From NCBI GenBank assembly GCA_016929095.1, contig JAFGJM010000026.1, positions 1 through 64,000 of the forward strand: 64,000 nucleotides of DNA. The letters run 5' to 3'. Position numbers and translations under genes: made by a program. Below the pieces are notes generated by a model. It saw only the letters and a list, made by a program, of their open reading frames with translations. It did no database searches and was not told where the DNA came from. Of this stretch, positions 25,911-34,477 are shown piece after piece. The stretch is from Anaerolineales bacterium (lineage in GTDB: Bacteria; Chloroflexota; Anaerolineae; Anaerolineales; UBA4823). Position 1 is the first letter of the stretch. Each line of letters opens with the position of its first letter.

Positions 25911-26774
25911 ATGAACATTGAACGGGTGGTATGTATTCGAAAAGAACTCGATTTTTACGAGACTTCGAACCTATTAGAAATCTGGCAATTGCACGATCAT
26001 GATGAATGGACAGATGAGGCATTTGATGCTATCCGTCAAATTCTAATATCAAGGGGAGTAGAGTTGCCCTCTTTTGAGGATAGGAAAGAAGCTGATAAGC
26101 ATCTTGATTGTGCGAATGAATATGCTAAAGATGATTTCCTTCAATTGGCATTGAATGAATGCAATATGGCTCTCCAATATGCGCCTCATTATGCAAAAGT
26201 GCATTTTTGTACAGGGATTGTATTAGATAGCATGGATAATTTAGATGAAGCAATGATTTCTTACCAGGAAGCGCTTTGTCTTGATCCGGATAATAAAGAC
26301 GCACAAGATTTTTTACGTCGTGTAAAAAATGAACGAACACGGAAATTCACTACCGATGAAGATCGGAATTGTGCGGCTATTGCGCATTTCGGGGTTATAT
26401 TTCCATTGTTCGGTTTTCTTATTCCAATTTTAATTTGGACCATCCAAGAAAAGAGATCCCATTATGTTGCTTTTCAATCTCTTCAGGCGTTGTTTTATCA
26501 ATTGCTGTCCATACTTTTTTTATTGCTATCTTATAGTTTTTCAAAGACCATAACAATTATTGGTAAGATATATATCTCTGCAGCCCTCAATCCCGGTCAA
26601 ATAACAAAAATTGTAGAAAACATCACGATAATTGGCTTATGCATTATTTTGCTTTTTCTCTTGGTATATATTGTTTATGGTATTTATGGGGCTATTAAGG
26701 TTATGTTTGGTTTCAATTTCAAGTATTTGATTATTGGCAATCTTGTTGAACGATATTGGAAGAGAGAAATTTAA
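25911..26774 (+). CDS. TPR and DUF4870-like membrane protein
   Basis: This is a two-part protein of unknown role. Residues 1 to about 60 are a small charged helical domain (EIWQLHDHDEWTDEAFDAIR). Residues about 62-140 hold two TPR-like units (ALNECNMALQYAPHYAKVHF, then AMISYQEALCLDPDNKDA). From about 150 a DUF4870-like membrane domain begins with CAAIAHFGVIFPLFGFLIPI and the conserved HYVAFQSLQALFYQ element, followed by two long helices. The composition is AT-rich. It stands alone with its own upstream region. It may be an envelope or stress scaffold; no catalytic site is seen. Confidence 0.75.
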   Translation: MNIERVVCIRKELDFYETSNLLEIWQLHDHDEWTDEAFDAIRQILISRGVELPSFEDRKEADKHLDCANEYAKDDFLQLALNECNMALQYAPHYAKVHFCTGIVLDSMDNLDEAMISYQEALCLDPDNKDAQDFLRRVKNERTRKFTTDEDRNCAAIAHFGVIFPLFGFLIPILIWTIQEKRSHYVAFQSLQALFYQLLSILFLLLSYSFSKTITIIGKIYISAALNPGQITKIVENITIIGLCIILLFLLVYIVYGIYGAIKVMFGFNFKYLIIGNLVERYWKREI

Positions 26775-26855
26775 ATAACCGTGCGAATTAGATTTGAATT
26801 TTTTCCTACTTCGCTGAATGGTGGCCGATAATCTCATTTTGTTTTGGAGGCAATC

Positions 26856-27923
26856 ATGGTTAAAGTCGTCATTATCGGTGCCGGTTTAATGGGAACCGCC
26901 ACATCTTACCCTCTGTCTGACAATGGACATTCCGTTCACCTTGTTGGCACACATTTGGATGGTGAAATTATCAAAAGCTGTAAGGAAAAGCATTTTCATC
27001 CGCGCTTGAAGCGTACTCTTCCACAAGGCGTTCGTCCTTATTTTATTGAAGAAATCGCTGAAGCTATAGAAGGCGCCGATGTTATTTTAAGTGGGGTCAA
27101 TTCATTGGGAGTACATTGGATTGGGCGCACGATCAAGCCTTTTGTTAAACCAGGGCAGATGATCATTGCTATCACCAAGGGTTTGGAAGCAGATGCTCAA
27201 GGCAACCTGAGTATATTACCGGATGTATTAGCCAGCGAATTAGACGAGGCAATTCGACCGCAATTGAAGTTCGCCGCCGTGGGTGGTCCGTGCATCGCAG
27301 GCGAGTTGGCTGGACGTCGCCAGTCTTGTGTGGTGTTTGGCTCGCGCGATTTTTCGGCGGCGGAAAAATTAGCCGACATTTTTCGCACTTCTTATTATCA
27401 TATTTGGAAGACTGACGACCTGGTTGGATTGGAATTTGGCGCGGCGTTTAAAAATGCATATACCCTGGCTGTGGGAATGGCATATGGATTTTTAGAAACA
27501 GTAGGGGGCGTCGACGAAGCGGGTGCCAATGACCATAACCTGGCGGCGGCGGTTTTCGCACAAAGTTGCGTGGAAATGAAGCGTTTACTGGAAATTTCCG
27601 GTTCCGATCCGTCATTTGCATATAAACTACCCGGGTCAGGAGATCTTTATGTGACCGCCGTCGGTGGTCGCACTGTACGACTGGGAAAATTACTGGGGGC
27701 AGGGAAGAGCTATAAAGAAGCGCGCCAGATCATGGCTGGCGAAACCCTTGAATCGGCGGAAATCATCGGGATGATGGGAAAGGCACTCCCCAAGTTGGAA
27801 AAAGACGGCAAAATTAAATCCGATGAATTACCCTTATTACGCGCCCTGGTGAACGTTATTGTATATGGAAAGCCGCTTGAATTTCCCATCGATCAGTTTT
27901 TTGGGGGAACGGGGATTTTGTAA
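26856..27923 (+). CDS. gpsA: NAD(P)-dependent glycerol-3-phosphate dehydrogenase
   Basis: The enzyme reduces dihydroxyacetone phosphate to sn-glycerol-3-phosphate for phospholipid synthesis. The N-terminal Rossmann motif is VVIIGAGLMGTATSYPLSDN. The AAVGGPCIAGELAGRR segment and the EFGAAFKNAYTLAVGMAYG helix with the catalytic lysine follow. A GSGDLYVTAVGGRTVRLGKLL element completes the family pattern. The start is ATG 26856 with GGAGG eight bases upstream; the track's 26844 is a TTG inside this ribosome site. At 355 residues it is slightly longer than E. coli GpsA. It is a single gene with no evident operon partners. Confidence 0.88.
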   Translation: MVKVVIIGAGLMGTATSYPLSDNGHSVHLVGTHLDGEIIKSCKEKHFHPRLKRTLPQGVRPYFIEEIAEAIEGADVILSGVNSLGVHWIGRTIKPFVKPGQMIIAITKGLEADAQGNLSILPDVLASELDEAIRPQLKFAAVGGPCIAGELAGRRQSCVVFGSRDFSAAEKLADIFRTSYYHIWKTDDLVGLEFGAAFKNAYTLAVGMAYGFLETVGGVDEAGANDHNLAAAVFAQSCVEMKRLLEISGSDPSFAYKLPGSGDLYVTAVGGRTVRLGKLLGAGKSYKEARQIMAGETLESAEIIGMMGKALPKLEKDGKIKSDELPLLRALVNVIVYGKPLEFPIDQFFGGTGIL

Positions 27924-28225
27924 CTTGCGGAGCTTTGGACCTATCTACACTCACCCCACCGGAGAATGTGCACGCTACGATTGAAGCGGTGAGGGAATTT
28001 GGAAAATTCTGAATAATTTTATAAGGAATCCAGGAAATGAGGAAACCAGGAAAATTTCGATAAGGAATGCTGGAAGGTAGAAAAAATTTTTATAATCTGA
28101 CCATTTTTAATAATATATTTCATATAGGCGGGTTCAGTGTATTGACAATTACTATTATTGTATTATAATAAGCAAAATTGCGCAAAATACGCATATAAAG
28201 GCATTATAATACAGGAAAACTCATC
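27924..28225. other. AT-rich intergenic region before the AAA/RloB island
   Basis: About 300 bases lie between gpsA and the ATPase gene. It includes imperfect GGAATCCAGGAAA / GGAAACCAGGAAAA repetition around 28024-28056, then a strong promoter at 28142. Base composition turns sharply AT-rich here and stays so to 30120, which marks the left side of a likely acquired segment. No integrase or tRNA is adjacent. Confidence 0.5.
28142..28169 (+). promoter_or_regulatory. Consensus sigma70-like promoter for the AAA/RloB operon
   Basis: TTGACA (28142-28147) and TATAAT (28164-28169) are both perfect hexamers with a 16-base spacer, about 57 bases before the ATPase start. It is the strongest consensus promoter I noticed in the window. 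Confidence 0.7.
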
Positions 28226-29512
28226 ATGTTAATCGAATTTAGCGTCGGAAATTACCGCTCTTTCAAAGATCCGGTCACGTTTAGTATGGTGGCAGCTAAA
28301 ATAACCTCACAAGATCCTCAAATCGATGAAAATAATATTAATGTTATTGATAAACATTTAACTTTATTAACAACCTCGGCAATATATGGGAACAATGCCA
28401 GTGGTAAGAGCAATTTATATAAAGCAATTACTTTTATGAAATGGTTTATTCTTAATTCTTCCAAAGAAACTCAATCGGATGAACCAATAAAAATCGATAC
28501 TTTTCGGTTGAGTGAGGAAACTGAAAATAAACCAGCTTTTTTTCAAATGGTGTTTTTGATTGATAATATTAAATATCGGTATGGATTTGAAGTAACAAAT
28601 GAAAAAGTAACCTCAGAATGGTTATTTTATACGCCAACAATAAGAGAGGGCTTGTTATTTTTACGAGATGATAACGGCTTTAAACTTTCACGAACATTTA
28701 AAGAGGGGAATAAATTAGAAGGAAAAACTCGAATTAATGCATTGTTTCTTTCAGTTGTTGCTCAATTTAATGGGCAGATATCTAATAAAATAATTAATTG
28801 GTTTCAAAGAGTGGGAACTATTTCTGGAGTAGATGATACAAGATATCGAGGTTTTACAATTGGTAGTTTTGCTGAGGGACGATATAAAAATGAAATTTTA
28901 GAACTAATAAAGAAGCTTGATATCGGTGTAAAAGATATCAACATTGAAAAATTAGAAAAAGCGCAAATAAGTTTCCATAAAGATATTTCTGATGATATTA
29001 AAAAAATGATTTTAAAAGATATCGAAAAAGGGGGATCAGTATATGCGATCAATACAAAACATACCAAGTTCAATGAAAAAGGTATACCAACTGGTAATGA
29101 AATGTTTGGTCTAGACATGGAATCAAATGGGACCCAAAAATTATTTTTCCTTGCTGGGCCTATTATTGATACACTTTCTAAAGGCAAAATATTAATAATT
29201 GACGAATTTGAAGCAAGATTAAATCCATTGATTACTAAAGCTTTAGTTCAACTTTTCAATTCAATTGATACTAATCTCAATCGGGCTCAACTGATTTTTA
29301 CTACTCATGACATAAATTTACTCTCTAAAGAACTTTTCCGGAGAGATCAAATTTGGTTTATTGAGAAAGATAGTCGAGGCGCAAGCCACTTATTTTCTTT
29401 AGCTGAATTAAAAGTTCGCAACGATGCATTGTATGAAAAGGATTATATTCAAGGTAAATATGGTGCAATTCCATATCTGGGCAATATTCGAAATATTGTA
29501 TGTGAGGAATGA
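28226..29512 (+). CDS. AAA/ABC-type ATP-binding protein (AAA_15/AAA_21, RloA/OLD-like)
   Basis: This is an SMC/ABC-like ATPase of the kind found in phage-defence operons. The N-terminus LIEFSVGNYRSFKDPVTFSM is the typical opening of AAA_15/21 proteins. Walker A is GNNASGKSN (about 55-63). A degenerate signature ESNGTQKLFFLAG lies near 299. Walker B is ILIIDEFEARLNP (about 320), followed by the conserved FTTHD switch histidine (about 365). It starts after AGGAAA, downstream of a consensus promoter. Its stop overlaps the RloB-like gene by four bases (ATGA). There is no nuclease domain within it, so the partner is the likely effector. Strongly AT-rich codon use differs from flanking genes. Confidence 0.9.
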   Translation: MLIEFSVGNYRSFKDPVTFSMVAAKITSQDPQIDENNINVIDKHLTLLTTSAIYGNNASGKSNLYKAITFMKWFILNSSKETQSDEPIKIDTFRLSEETENKPAFFQMVFLIDNIKYRYGFEVTNEKVTSEWLFYTPTIREGLLFLRDDNGFKLSRTFKEGNKLEGKTRINALFLSVVAQFNGQISNKIINWFQRVGTISGVDDTRYRGFTIGSFAEGRYKNEILELIKKLDIGVKDINIEKLEKAQISFHKDISDDIKKMILKDIEKGGSVYAINTKHTKFNEKGIPTGNEMFGLDMESNGTQKLFFLAGPIIDTLSKGKILIIDEFEARLNPLITKALVQLFNSIDTNLNRAQLIFTTHDINLLSKELFRRDQIWFIEKDSRGASHLFSLAELKVRNDALYEKDYIQGKYGAIPYLGNIRNIVCEE

Positions 29513-30120
29513 TGGGGAAATCATATCAGTATAGACAAAATTCTCGATATCGACAGCGTGATGTTGATACTCGTGAAATTCGCCAAAGGTTTCTTATTGT
29601 ATGTGAAGGAGGAAAAACCGAGCCGAATTATTTTATTAAATTCAGAACAAATAAAACGGTAATCAATATTGAAGGGCTTGGATGTAATACTATAAGTTTA
29701 GTGACTAAGGCGATTGAGTTAATGAAAAATGATGACTACAATCAAGTTTGGTGTGTTTTTGATCGGGATATTTTTCCTCCTGAAATTTTTAATGCAGCAT
29801 TTGAATTGGCATCTAGGAATGGAATCAAAATAGCCTATTCAAATGAATCATTCGAACTTTGGTATTTTCTTCATTTTGATTATTTGGATACCGCATTAAC
29901 ACGAGATGATTATTGCAAAAGGTTAAACAAATATTTAGGAAGAAAATACGAGAAAAATGATGAAAATATGTATGAAGTTCTTTTAGCATATCAGCCTGAT
30001 GCAATTCGCAATGCAAAAATATTATTGAAACAATACAATCCATCGAATCCGGTGAAAGATAATCCCTCTACAACCGTGCATCTATTAGTTGAAGAATTGA
30101 ATCGGTTTAATTTCTTATAG
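29509..30120 (+). CDS. RloB-like protein with Toprim-like acidic residues, probable effector of the AAA ATPase
   Basis: The sequence fits the RloB family, which is regularly encoded next to RloA-type ATPases. FLIVCEGGKTEPNYF (Glu 33) resembles the first glutamate motif of Toprim folds. VWCVFDRDIFP (Asp 85 and Asp 87) resembles the DxD motif. SNESFELWYFLHF (about 102-114) is a conserved RloB block. At 203 residues it is full length. The protein starts MMGKSYQYRQNSRYRQ with a basic, Gln/Arg-rich leader. It overlaps the ATPase stop by four bases, so expression is coupled. I infer a nuclease-like or RNA-cleaving toxin held by the ATPase, as in PARIS. No activity can be shown from sequence. Confidence 0.85.
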   Translation: MMGKSYQYRQNSRYRQRDVDTREIRQRFLIVCEGGKTEPNYFIKFRTNKTVINIEGLGCNTISLVTKAIELMKNDDYNQVWCVFDRDIFPPEIFNAAFELASRNGIKIAYSNESFELWYFLHFDYLDTALTRDDYCKRLNKYLGRKYEKNDENMYEVLLAYQPDAIRNAKILLKQYNPSNPVKDNPSTTVHLLVEELNRFNFL

Positions 30121-30124
30121 GAAA

Positions 30125-30973
30125 TTATATCGGCACCCAAAATTTTCCAAACCCAAACATGGACAACCCCCCGCAGGTAAAAAATAATAATATCCCTAAT
30201 GCGATCAATACATAATCTCGTTTTTTATAGTGGAGCTGCTCCAGCCATACCCGCGGACCAACACCAAAGGCGCGCAGGTCCATGGCATCGATGATGTCTT
30301 CGCTGCCGATGATGGCGTGGATGGTGACCGGTACGATGAGCGGCGCCATTTTGCGCACCTGGGCAATCAGCCCGCCGCGCAGATTCTCCAATTCATAGCC
30401 TCGCGCCCGCTGGGCATCCATAGTCATCATGAAATCTCGCCCAAAGGTGGGGATGAAGCGCATGGTCAGGTCCATGGCATAAGCGATTTTGTCCGACATG
30501 CCCAAACCGCGAAAGATGATTCCGTATTGCGCCGGGTTGAGCGAATAGGGGATCAGGATGGTCATGCTTGCCAGGCTGGACACGCGTAAAAAGATCCCCA
30601 GCGAATAGAAAGCTTTTTCCAGGGTGACATTGATTGCCGGCTGCCAGCCGAAAATGGTGAAATTTGCCTGTAAGCGGGTAATTAAGTGCTCGCTTTCGTA
30701 AACCTCCATGCCGCCCCGCCCGGTGAGAAAAGTGAGCGCCGAATAGAAAATGCCAAAGACGGCGATGAACATCAGCGGGCGGCGCATTTCACTCACCCGG
30801 ATACCCGAGCCGATCAAGATCACCAGTGCAATGAACGCAAACACCGCCAGGTAGCGTACATCCCAGAAAAGCAGAGTGCATGCCAGAAAACAGGCGTAAA
30901 AAATCAGCCAGGCTCGTGGATCGAACCATTGGATGATAGATTTTCGGATACGGTATCGCCAGGTGACTAACAT
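30125..30973 (-). CDS. ECF transporter transmembrane (T) component, EcfT/CbiQ-like
   Basis: This is the scaffold membrane subunit that couples the EcfA ATPases to a substrate-binding S component. About five hydrophobic segments are visible. The cytoplasmic coupling helices carry the characteristic Ala-Arg-Gly motif: DAQRARGYELENL (about 187-199) and a second DAMDLRAFG. At 282 residues it fits EcfT. It is the last gene of the minus-strand operon and is separated from the S component by 137 bases of repeat-rich DNA, which is unusually long for this operon. Its end lies five bases from the convergent RloB gene end. Confidence 0.87.
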   Translation of the reverse strand: MLVTWRYRIRKSIIQWFDPRAWLIFYACFLACTLLFWDVRYLAVFAFIALVILIGSGIRVSEMRRPLMFIAVFGIFYSALTFLTGRGGMEVYESEHLITRLQANFTIFGWQPAINVTLEKAFYSLGIFLRVSSLASMTILIPYSLNPAQYGIIFRGLGMSDKIAYAMDLTMRFIPTFGRDFMMTMDAQRARGYELENLRGGLIAQVRKMAPLIVPVTIHAIIGSEDIIDAMDLRAFGVGPRVWLEQLHYKKRDYVLIALGILLFFTCGGLSMFGFGKFWVPI

Positions 30974-31020
30974 ATCGTTAAAAGGTAATCAGGTATTAGG
31001 TATCAGGTATCAGTGTGGGG

Positions 31021-31108
31021 TGAGTAGTGAGTTGTGAGTGGAAAAACGTAATTCTCACTAATCACTACTCACTAAAACTGAAAGCTGATGGCTAATAGCT
31101 GACAGCTC
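31021..31108. repeat. Repeat-rich spacer: inverted GTGAGTAG repeat and AGCTGAT-type repeat
   Basis: TGAGTAGTGAGTTGTGAG (31021-31038) pairs with CTCACTAATCACTACTCA (31054-31071) over 15 of 18 positions. Directly after, 31083-31107 holds an AGCTGATGGCTAATAGCTG unit ending in ACAGCT. This is nearly the same as one at 53603 and partly the same as one at 14364. GGTATCAGGTATCAG tandem repetition precedes it at about 30993-31011. It interrupts the ECF operon. Confidence 0.6.
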
Positions 31109-31110
31109 CT

Positions 31111-32043
31111 TTACCTTCCCGATTGTTTCCTCACTGCGGCGTAGGCAGCTACCAGAATGGGTACCAGGATGGCAGCGAAGATCAGGTTGGGACCGGCGGC
31201 AGGCAGGAATTCACCCACGATCGCCACCGCGGGCGAGAAGCCATTGATCCAGATATCGGACACCGCGGCAAAACCGATCCCCAGCAAGTTGCCCAGCATA
31301 CTCCAGGTGACAGCGGCTGCCACATCGATGTTCTTTCCAAAAAAGAAGCGCACCGCTAATACCAGAATGAAGCCAATAACTACCGAGAGCCCGGCGAAAA
31401 CCGAAATCTGCGCATCGCCAAAGATGTTATTGGCAACATCGTAGAATGTCATATTGGCTAAATTTCGGTTGAACAGGTAGAAAAGCAACCCGATAGCAGC
31501 CACCGCCGCGCTGATCCACATGACGGTATCCATGCTTTTCTTCTTATCCTTGAACAGGAAGACCATACCGGCGATCATGCCGACTAACCCGTTGCCGATG
31601 CTCCATTGTGGGGAAAGCCCAAATCCTGTCAACGCGTCGCCAAACATGTTGCCCACGGCACCGGTGAACAAGCCAACCGTCGGGCCAAAAGCATACCCGA
31701 AGAACATGGGGATGACAATCGCGGGGCGTAAAGCCACCTGGCTGACAGACGGCACAGCAAACACGGTACCGTTGAACAGGTAGGATAGGATCGCGTATAA
31801 CGCAGCGCCAATCGCCATATAGACGACTTCCCGCGTGCCCACTTCCCAAATATGGCTTCCGCGAGTTACATAATAAATTGCGAACACGATGAGTAGACCG
31901 ATGGCAACAAACACAAAACGCAATAAAGCGGTTTGATCAAGCTGTAAACTGGGATTGAGCATTCCTCCAATCCAGGCTATCAATAAGAAAACAATAAAGA
32001 CGGCTACCAGCGCCGAAATGACGGAAAGCAGTTTTTTATCCAT
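31111..32043 (-). CDS. ECF transporter substrate-binding (S) component
   Basis: This is the specificity subunit of the ECF importer. Two N-terminal helices (LISALVAVFIVFLLIAWIGG and a second near 42-60) precede a core with YMAIGAALYAILSYLF, an A-rich helix of the kind that contacts EcfT. GYAFGPTVGLFTGAVGNMFGD follows, an element shared by many S components. The C-terminal part adds further helices, giving 310 residues, longer than the usual 180-220. The vitamin cannot be deduced from sequence alone. GAGGAGAGG precedes the start. It lies 34 bases after the fused ATPase gene. Confidence 0.83.
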   Translation of the reverse strand: MDKKLLSVISALVAVFIVFLLIAWIGGMLNPSLQLDQTALLRFVFVAIGLLIVFAIYYVTRGSHIWEVGTREVVYMAIGAALYAILSYLFNGTVFAVPSVSQVALRPAIVIPMFFGYAFGPTVGLFTGAVGNMFGDALTGFGLSPQWSIGNGLVGMIAGMVFLFKDKKKSMDTVMWISAAVAAIGLLFYLFNRNLANMTFYDVANNIFGDAQISVFAGLSVVIGFILVLAVRFFFGKNIDVAAAVTWSMLGNLLGIGFAAVSDIWINGFSPAVAIVGEFLPAAGPNLIFAAILVPILVAAYAAVRKQSGR

Positions 32044-32077
32044 GAATACCTCTCCTCTATAATGAATAAAAATATGT

Positions 32078-33685
32078 TTAAATATGCGCCAACGCCTCAG
32101 CGCGTTGGAAGTGCCCGGTAGCCTCCACCCGTTGTAAATTCAGTTTGAGCAAAGAGGTAGGCACTAGGCGTGTGGCAGAAAGCAGGTCGAAATTGCTTAA
32201 TACTTCTTCGGGTTTGCCGTCGGCAACCACCTGACCGTTGTCCACCAGCAATACCCGGTTTGCATAAATTACCGCCAGGTCTATATCATGAGTGATGAAA
32301 AGGATGGCTTCAAAATTTGGGAGTTGTAAAATCGCGTCCATGAATTCCATGTAATTGCGGTAATCCTGCCCGGCGGTTGGTTCATCCATGACCAATATGC
32401 GCGAACGCATGGCGAGGATAGCGGCAATACTAACCCGTTTCTGTTGTCCAAAAGAGAGCGCCAATGGGGGATCTTTCTCTCTTCCGGTAAGGTGAACAAT
32501 ATCAATCGCTTCTTGCACCTCCTTTCTGATTTCTTCGGGATCATGGCGCAGGTTGGTAGGCCCAAATGCCAGCTCTTCATAGACTGTAGGGGCAAAGAGC
32601 ATGTGGCTGGGGCTTTGGAAGACATACCCCAGAGTTTTAGCCACCTGCGCCACACTTATGTGACGTGTATCCTTGCCCTCCACTAAAACGCGCCCGGATT
32701 TGGGTTTTAATAATCCAATCGCATGTTTCACCATTGTGGTTTTGCCTGCGCCGTTTGCGCCTAATACAGCGATGACATCGCCCCGGTTTATCGAAAGTGA
32801 AATCCCTTTGAGCACTGTGGTATGGGTTTCGTAACCAAAAGATACATCCTCAAACTGCACCAGAGGCTGCGGTTTGCCGTCCGCCGGTTGGAATTGGACA
32901 GGATGGGGAGGCGGGTCGGCGGCCGCACGCTCAACGATTAACGGCGCGGGCAGTTTGATCTCGTGGTAGTTCACCGCTTTGCTCAAACCGTCCAATGCGC
33001 CAAGATAGCGAATTTCTCCTTCTTCCATGAATATAACCCGGTCGGGATGGATATTAAATACATCTTCTACACGATGCTCAACCATCAATACAGTCATGCC
33101 CTGGTCGGTAAGCTGACGCACCAGGCGCAGTGTCTCTTGAGCGCTGGCGGGGTCCAGGCTGGCAAGTGGTTCGTCTAATAACAGGATACTGGGGCGCATT
33201 GCCAAAACGCCCGCCAGAGCTACTTTTTGTTTTTCGCCGCCGGAAAGATTAAAGGTTTCGCGGTTGCGCAGTTGAAGAATTCCCAGGTATTCCAGGGAAG
33301 AATCGATGCGTTTGATGATCTCGGGGCGGGATAAAGCGAGATTTTCCAGGCCAAAAGCCACTTCGTTCATCACGCGGGTGCCTAAGATTTGCCGTTCAGG
33401 GTCTTGCAGCACTGTGCCAACGATTTGCGAGATGCGCGCCAGGGAGAAGTCAGTGGTTTCCTGGTCATGTAATAAAATCCGACCAGTGATCTCACCCTTG
33501 TAGCTGCGCGGAATCAACCCATTTATGCAGCGGATCAGGGTGGTCTTACCGCAGCCGCTGGCGCCAGCCAGGAGCAGCAACTCCCCCGGCATCATTTGAA
33601 ATGAGATATCTCGGATAGCCAATTCCTGGCGATCACGGTAGCGAAAAGAAACATTTTCGATGGATATGGCAGAAGATTGCGCCAT
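32078..33685 (-). CDS. Fused EcfA1-EcfA2 ATPase of the ECF transporter
   Basis: Two ABC ATPase domains stand in one chain of 535 residues. The first has Walker A GASGCGKTT (about 41-49), signature NLSGGEKQK and Walker B ILLLDEPLASLDP. The second has Walker A GANGAGKTT, a variant signature LSFGQQKR and Walker B ILVMDEPTAGQDY. A Pro-rich linker (DPPPHPVQFQPADGKPQP) joins them. The product powers vitamin-type uptake with the S and T subunits downstream. Its ATG abuts the stop of the SAM hydrolase gene with no gap, and AGAGGAA serves as ribosome site. Confidence 0.92.
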   Translation of the reverse strand: MAQSSAISIENVSFRYRDRQELAIRDISFQMMPGELLLLAGASGCGKTTLIRCINGLIPRSYKGEITGRILLHDQETTDFSLARISQIVGTVLQDPERQILGTRVMNEVAFGLENLALSRPEIIKRIDSSLEYLGILQLRNRETFNLSGGEKQKVALAGVLAMRPSILLLDEPLASLDPASAQETLRLVRQLTDQGMTVLMVEHRVEDVFNIHPDRVIFMEEGEIRYLGALDGLSKAVNYHEIKLPAPLIVERAAADPPPHPVQFQPADGKPQPLVQFEDVSFGYETHTTVLKGISLSINRGDVIAVLGANGAGKTTMVKHAIGLLKPKSGRVLVEGKDTRHISVAQVAKTLGYVFQSPSHMLFAPTVYEELAFGPTNLRHDPEEIRKEVQEAIDIVHLTGREKDPPLALSFGQQKRVSIAAILAMRSRILVMDEPTAGQDYRNYMEFMDAILQLPNFEAILFITHDIDLAVIYANRVLLVDNGQVVADGKPEEVLSNFDLLSATRLVPTSLLKLNLQRVEATGHFQRAEALAHI

Positions 33686-34477
33686 TCATTCCTCTAAGAA
33701 AACTTCCACACTATCTTCCAGCCGGGCATTTAACCTGCGCACGGCGTTCCCGTTGACCACAGATACAATTAAATTACCATTGCTGCCAAACAGCGCCACT
33801 AATTCTCCGGAGGAGCGCTCGCCAAAGGTTTGTACTAAGCCATGTATATTAACCCCGCACAGGCGAATGGTCGCGACAGATGCATCTCCCAGGTGCTCTG
33901 CGCGGATACTGGTATGAATATTGCCAAAATGATCGATATGAATGATATCCCCCCGCCAGCCGTAGACGGTACGCTGAGGTTGTTTCACATTCAGACGCAA
34001 CGGATCGTTGATTGGCGACCCTAATTCTTCGAGCGCCACACCGGAAGCCAGGTGAGCGGCAACCGGGGCAAAAATATCCCGACCGTGAAAGACATGGCTG
34101 ATCTTTTTCAGCCAGTAATGAGGTTGGTCGAGATGTACCCATTGCACCAATTGGTTGTTCTGTTCGAAGTATTGCAACAATAAAGTGAAGACTCCGTTAT
34201 CCGGACCGACAACAAACTGGCTGCCCAGCCTACCGGCAATGGGACGGCGCTCGGTACCCACACCCGGATCTACGACCACGACATGGATGGCGCCGTCAGG
34301 AAAATATGGCGCGGCGCGGGCGACGATCAATGCCGCTTCTTGGATATTTTGCGGCGAGATCAGATGGCTCAAGTCCGCGATCTGTGCTTGGGGGGCGATG
34401 TTCCAAATAACCCCTTTCATGGCGCCAACATTGCCGTCTTTTATTCCAAAATCGGTCGTTATCGTAATGATGGACAT
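33686..34477 (-). CDS. S-adenosyl-L-methionine hydrolase (adenosine-forming), DUF62 family
   Basis: Members of this family use hydroxide to split SAM into adenosine and methionine and are related to SAM-dependent fluorinase and chlorinase. The N-terminus ITITTDFGIKDGNVGAMKGV carries the conserved Asp and Asp-Gly metal/ribose motif. AIHVVVVDPGVGTERRPI and VGPDNGVFT follow, and a later IIHIDHFGNIHTSI is the hydroxide-activating Asp-His region. At 263 residues the length is standard. It is the first gene of an operon with a complete ECF importer. Such a pairing hints that the importer's substrate is an adenosine, methionine or SAM-related compound, but this is inference. Confidence 0.9.
   Translation of the reverse strand: MSIITITTDFGIKDGNVGAMKGVIWNIAPQAQIADLSHLISPQNIQEAALIVARAAPYFPDGAIHVVVVDPGVGTERRPIAGRLGSQFVVGPDNGVFTLLLQYFEQNNQLVQWVHLDQPHYWLKKISHVFHGRDIFAPVAAHLASGVALEELGSPINDPLRLNVKQPQRTVYGWRGDIIHIDHFGNIHTSIRAEHLGDASVATIRLCGVNIHGLVQTFGERSSGELVALFGSNGNLIVSVVNGNAVRRLNARLEDSVEVFLEE

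Noticed and set aside
28226-30120. Prophage remnant
   Set aside because: No structural, integrase, lysis or repressor genes flank the AAA/RloB pair; neighbours are housekeeping genes.
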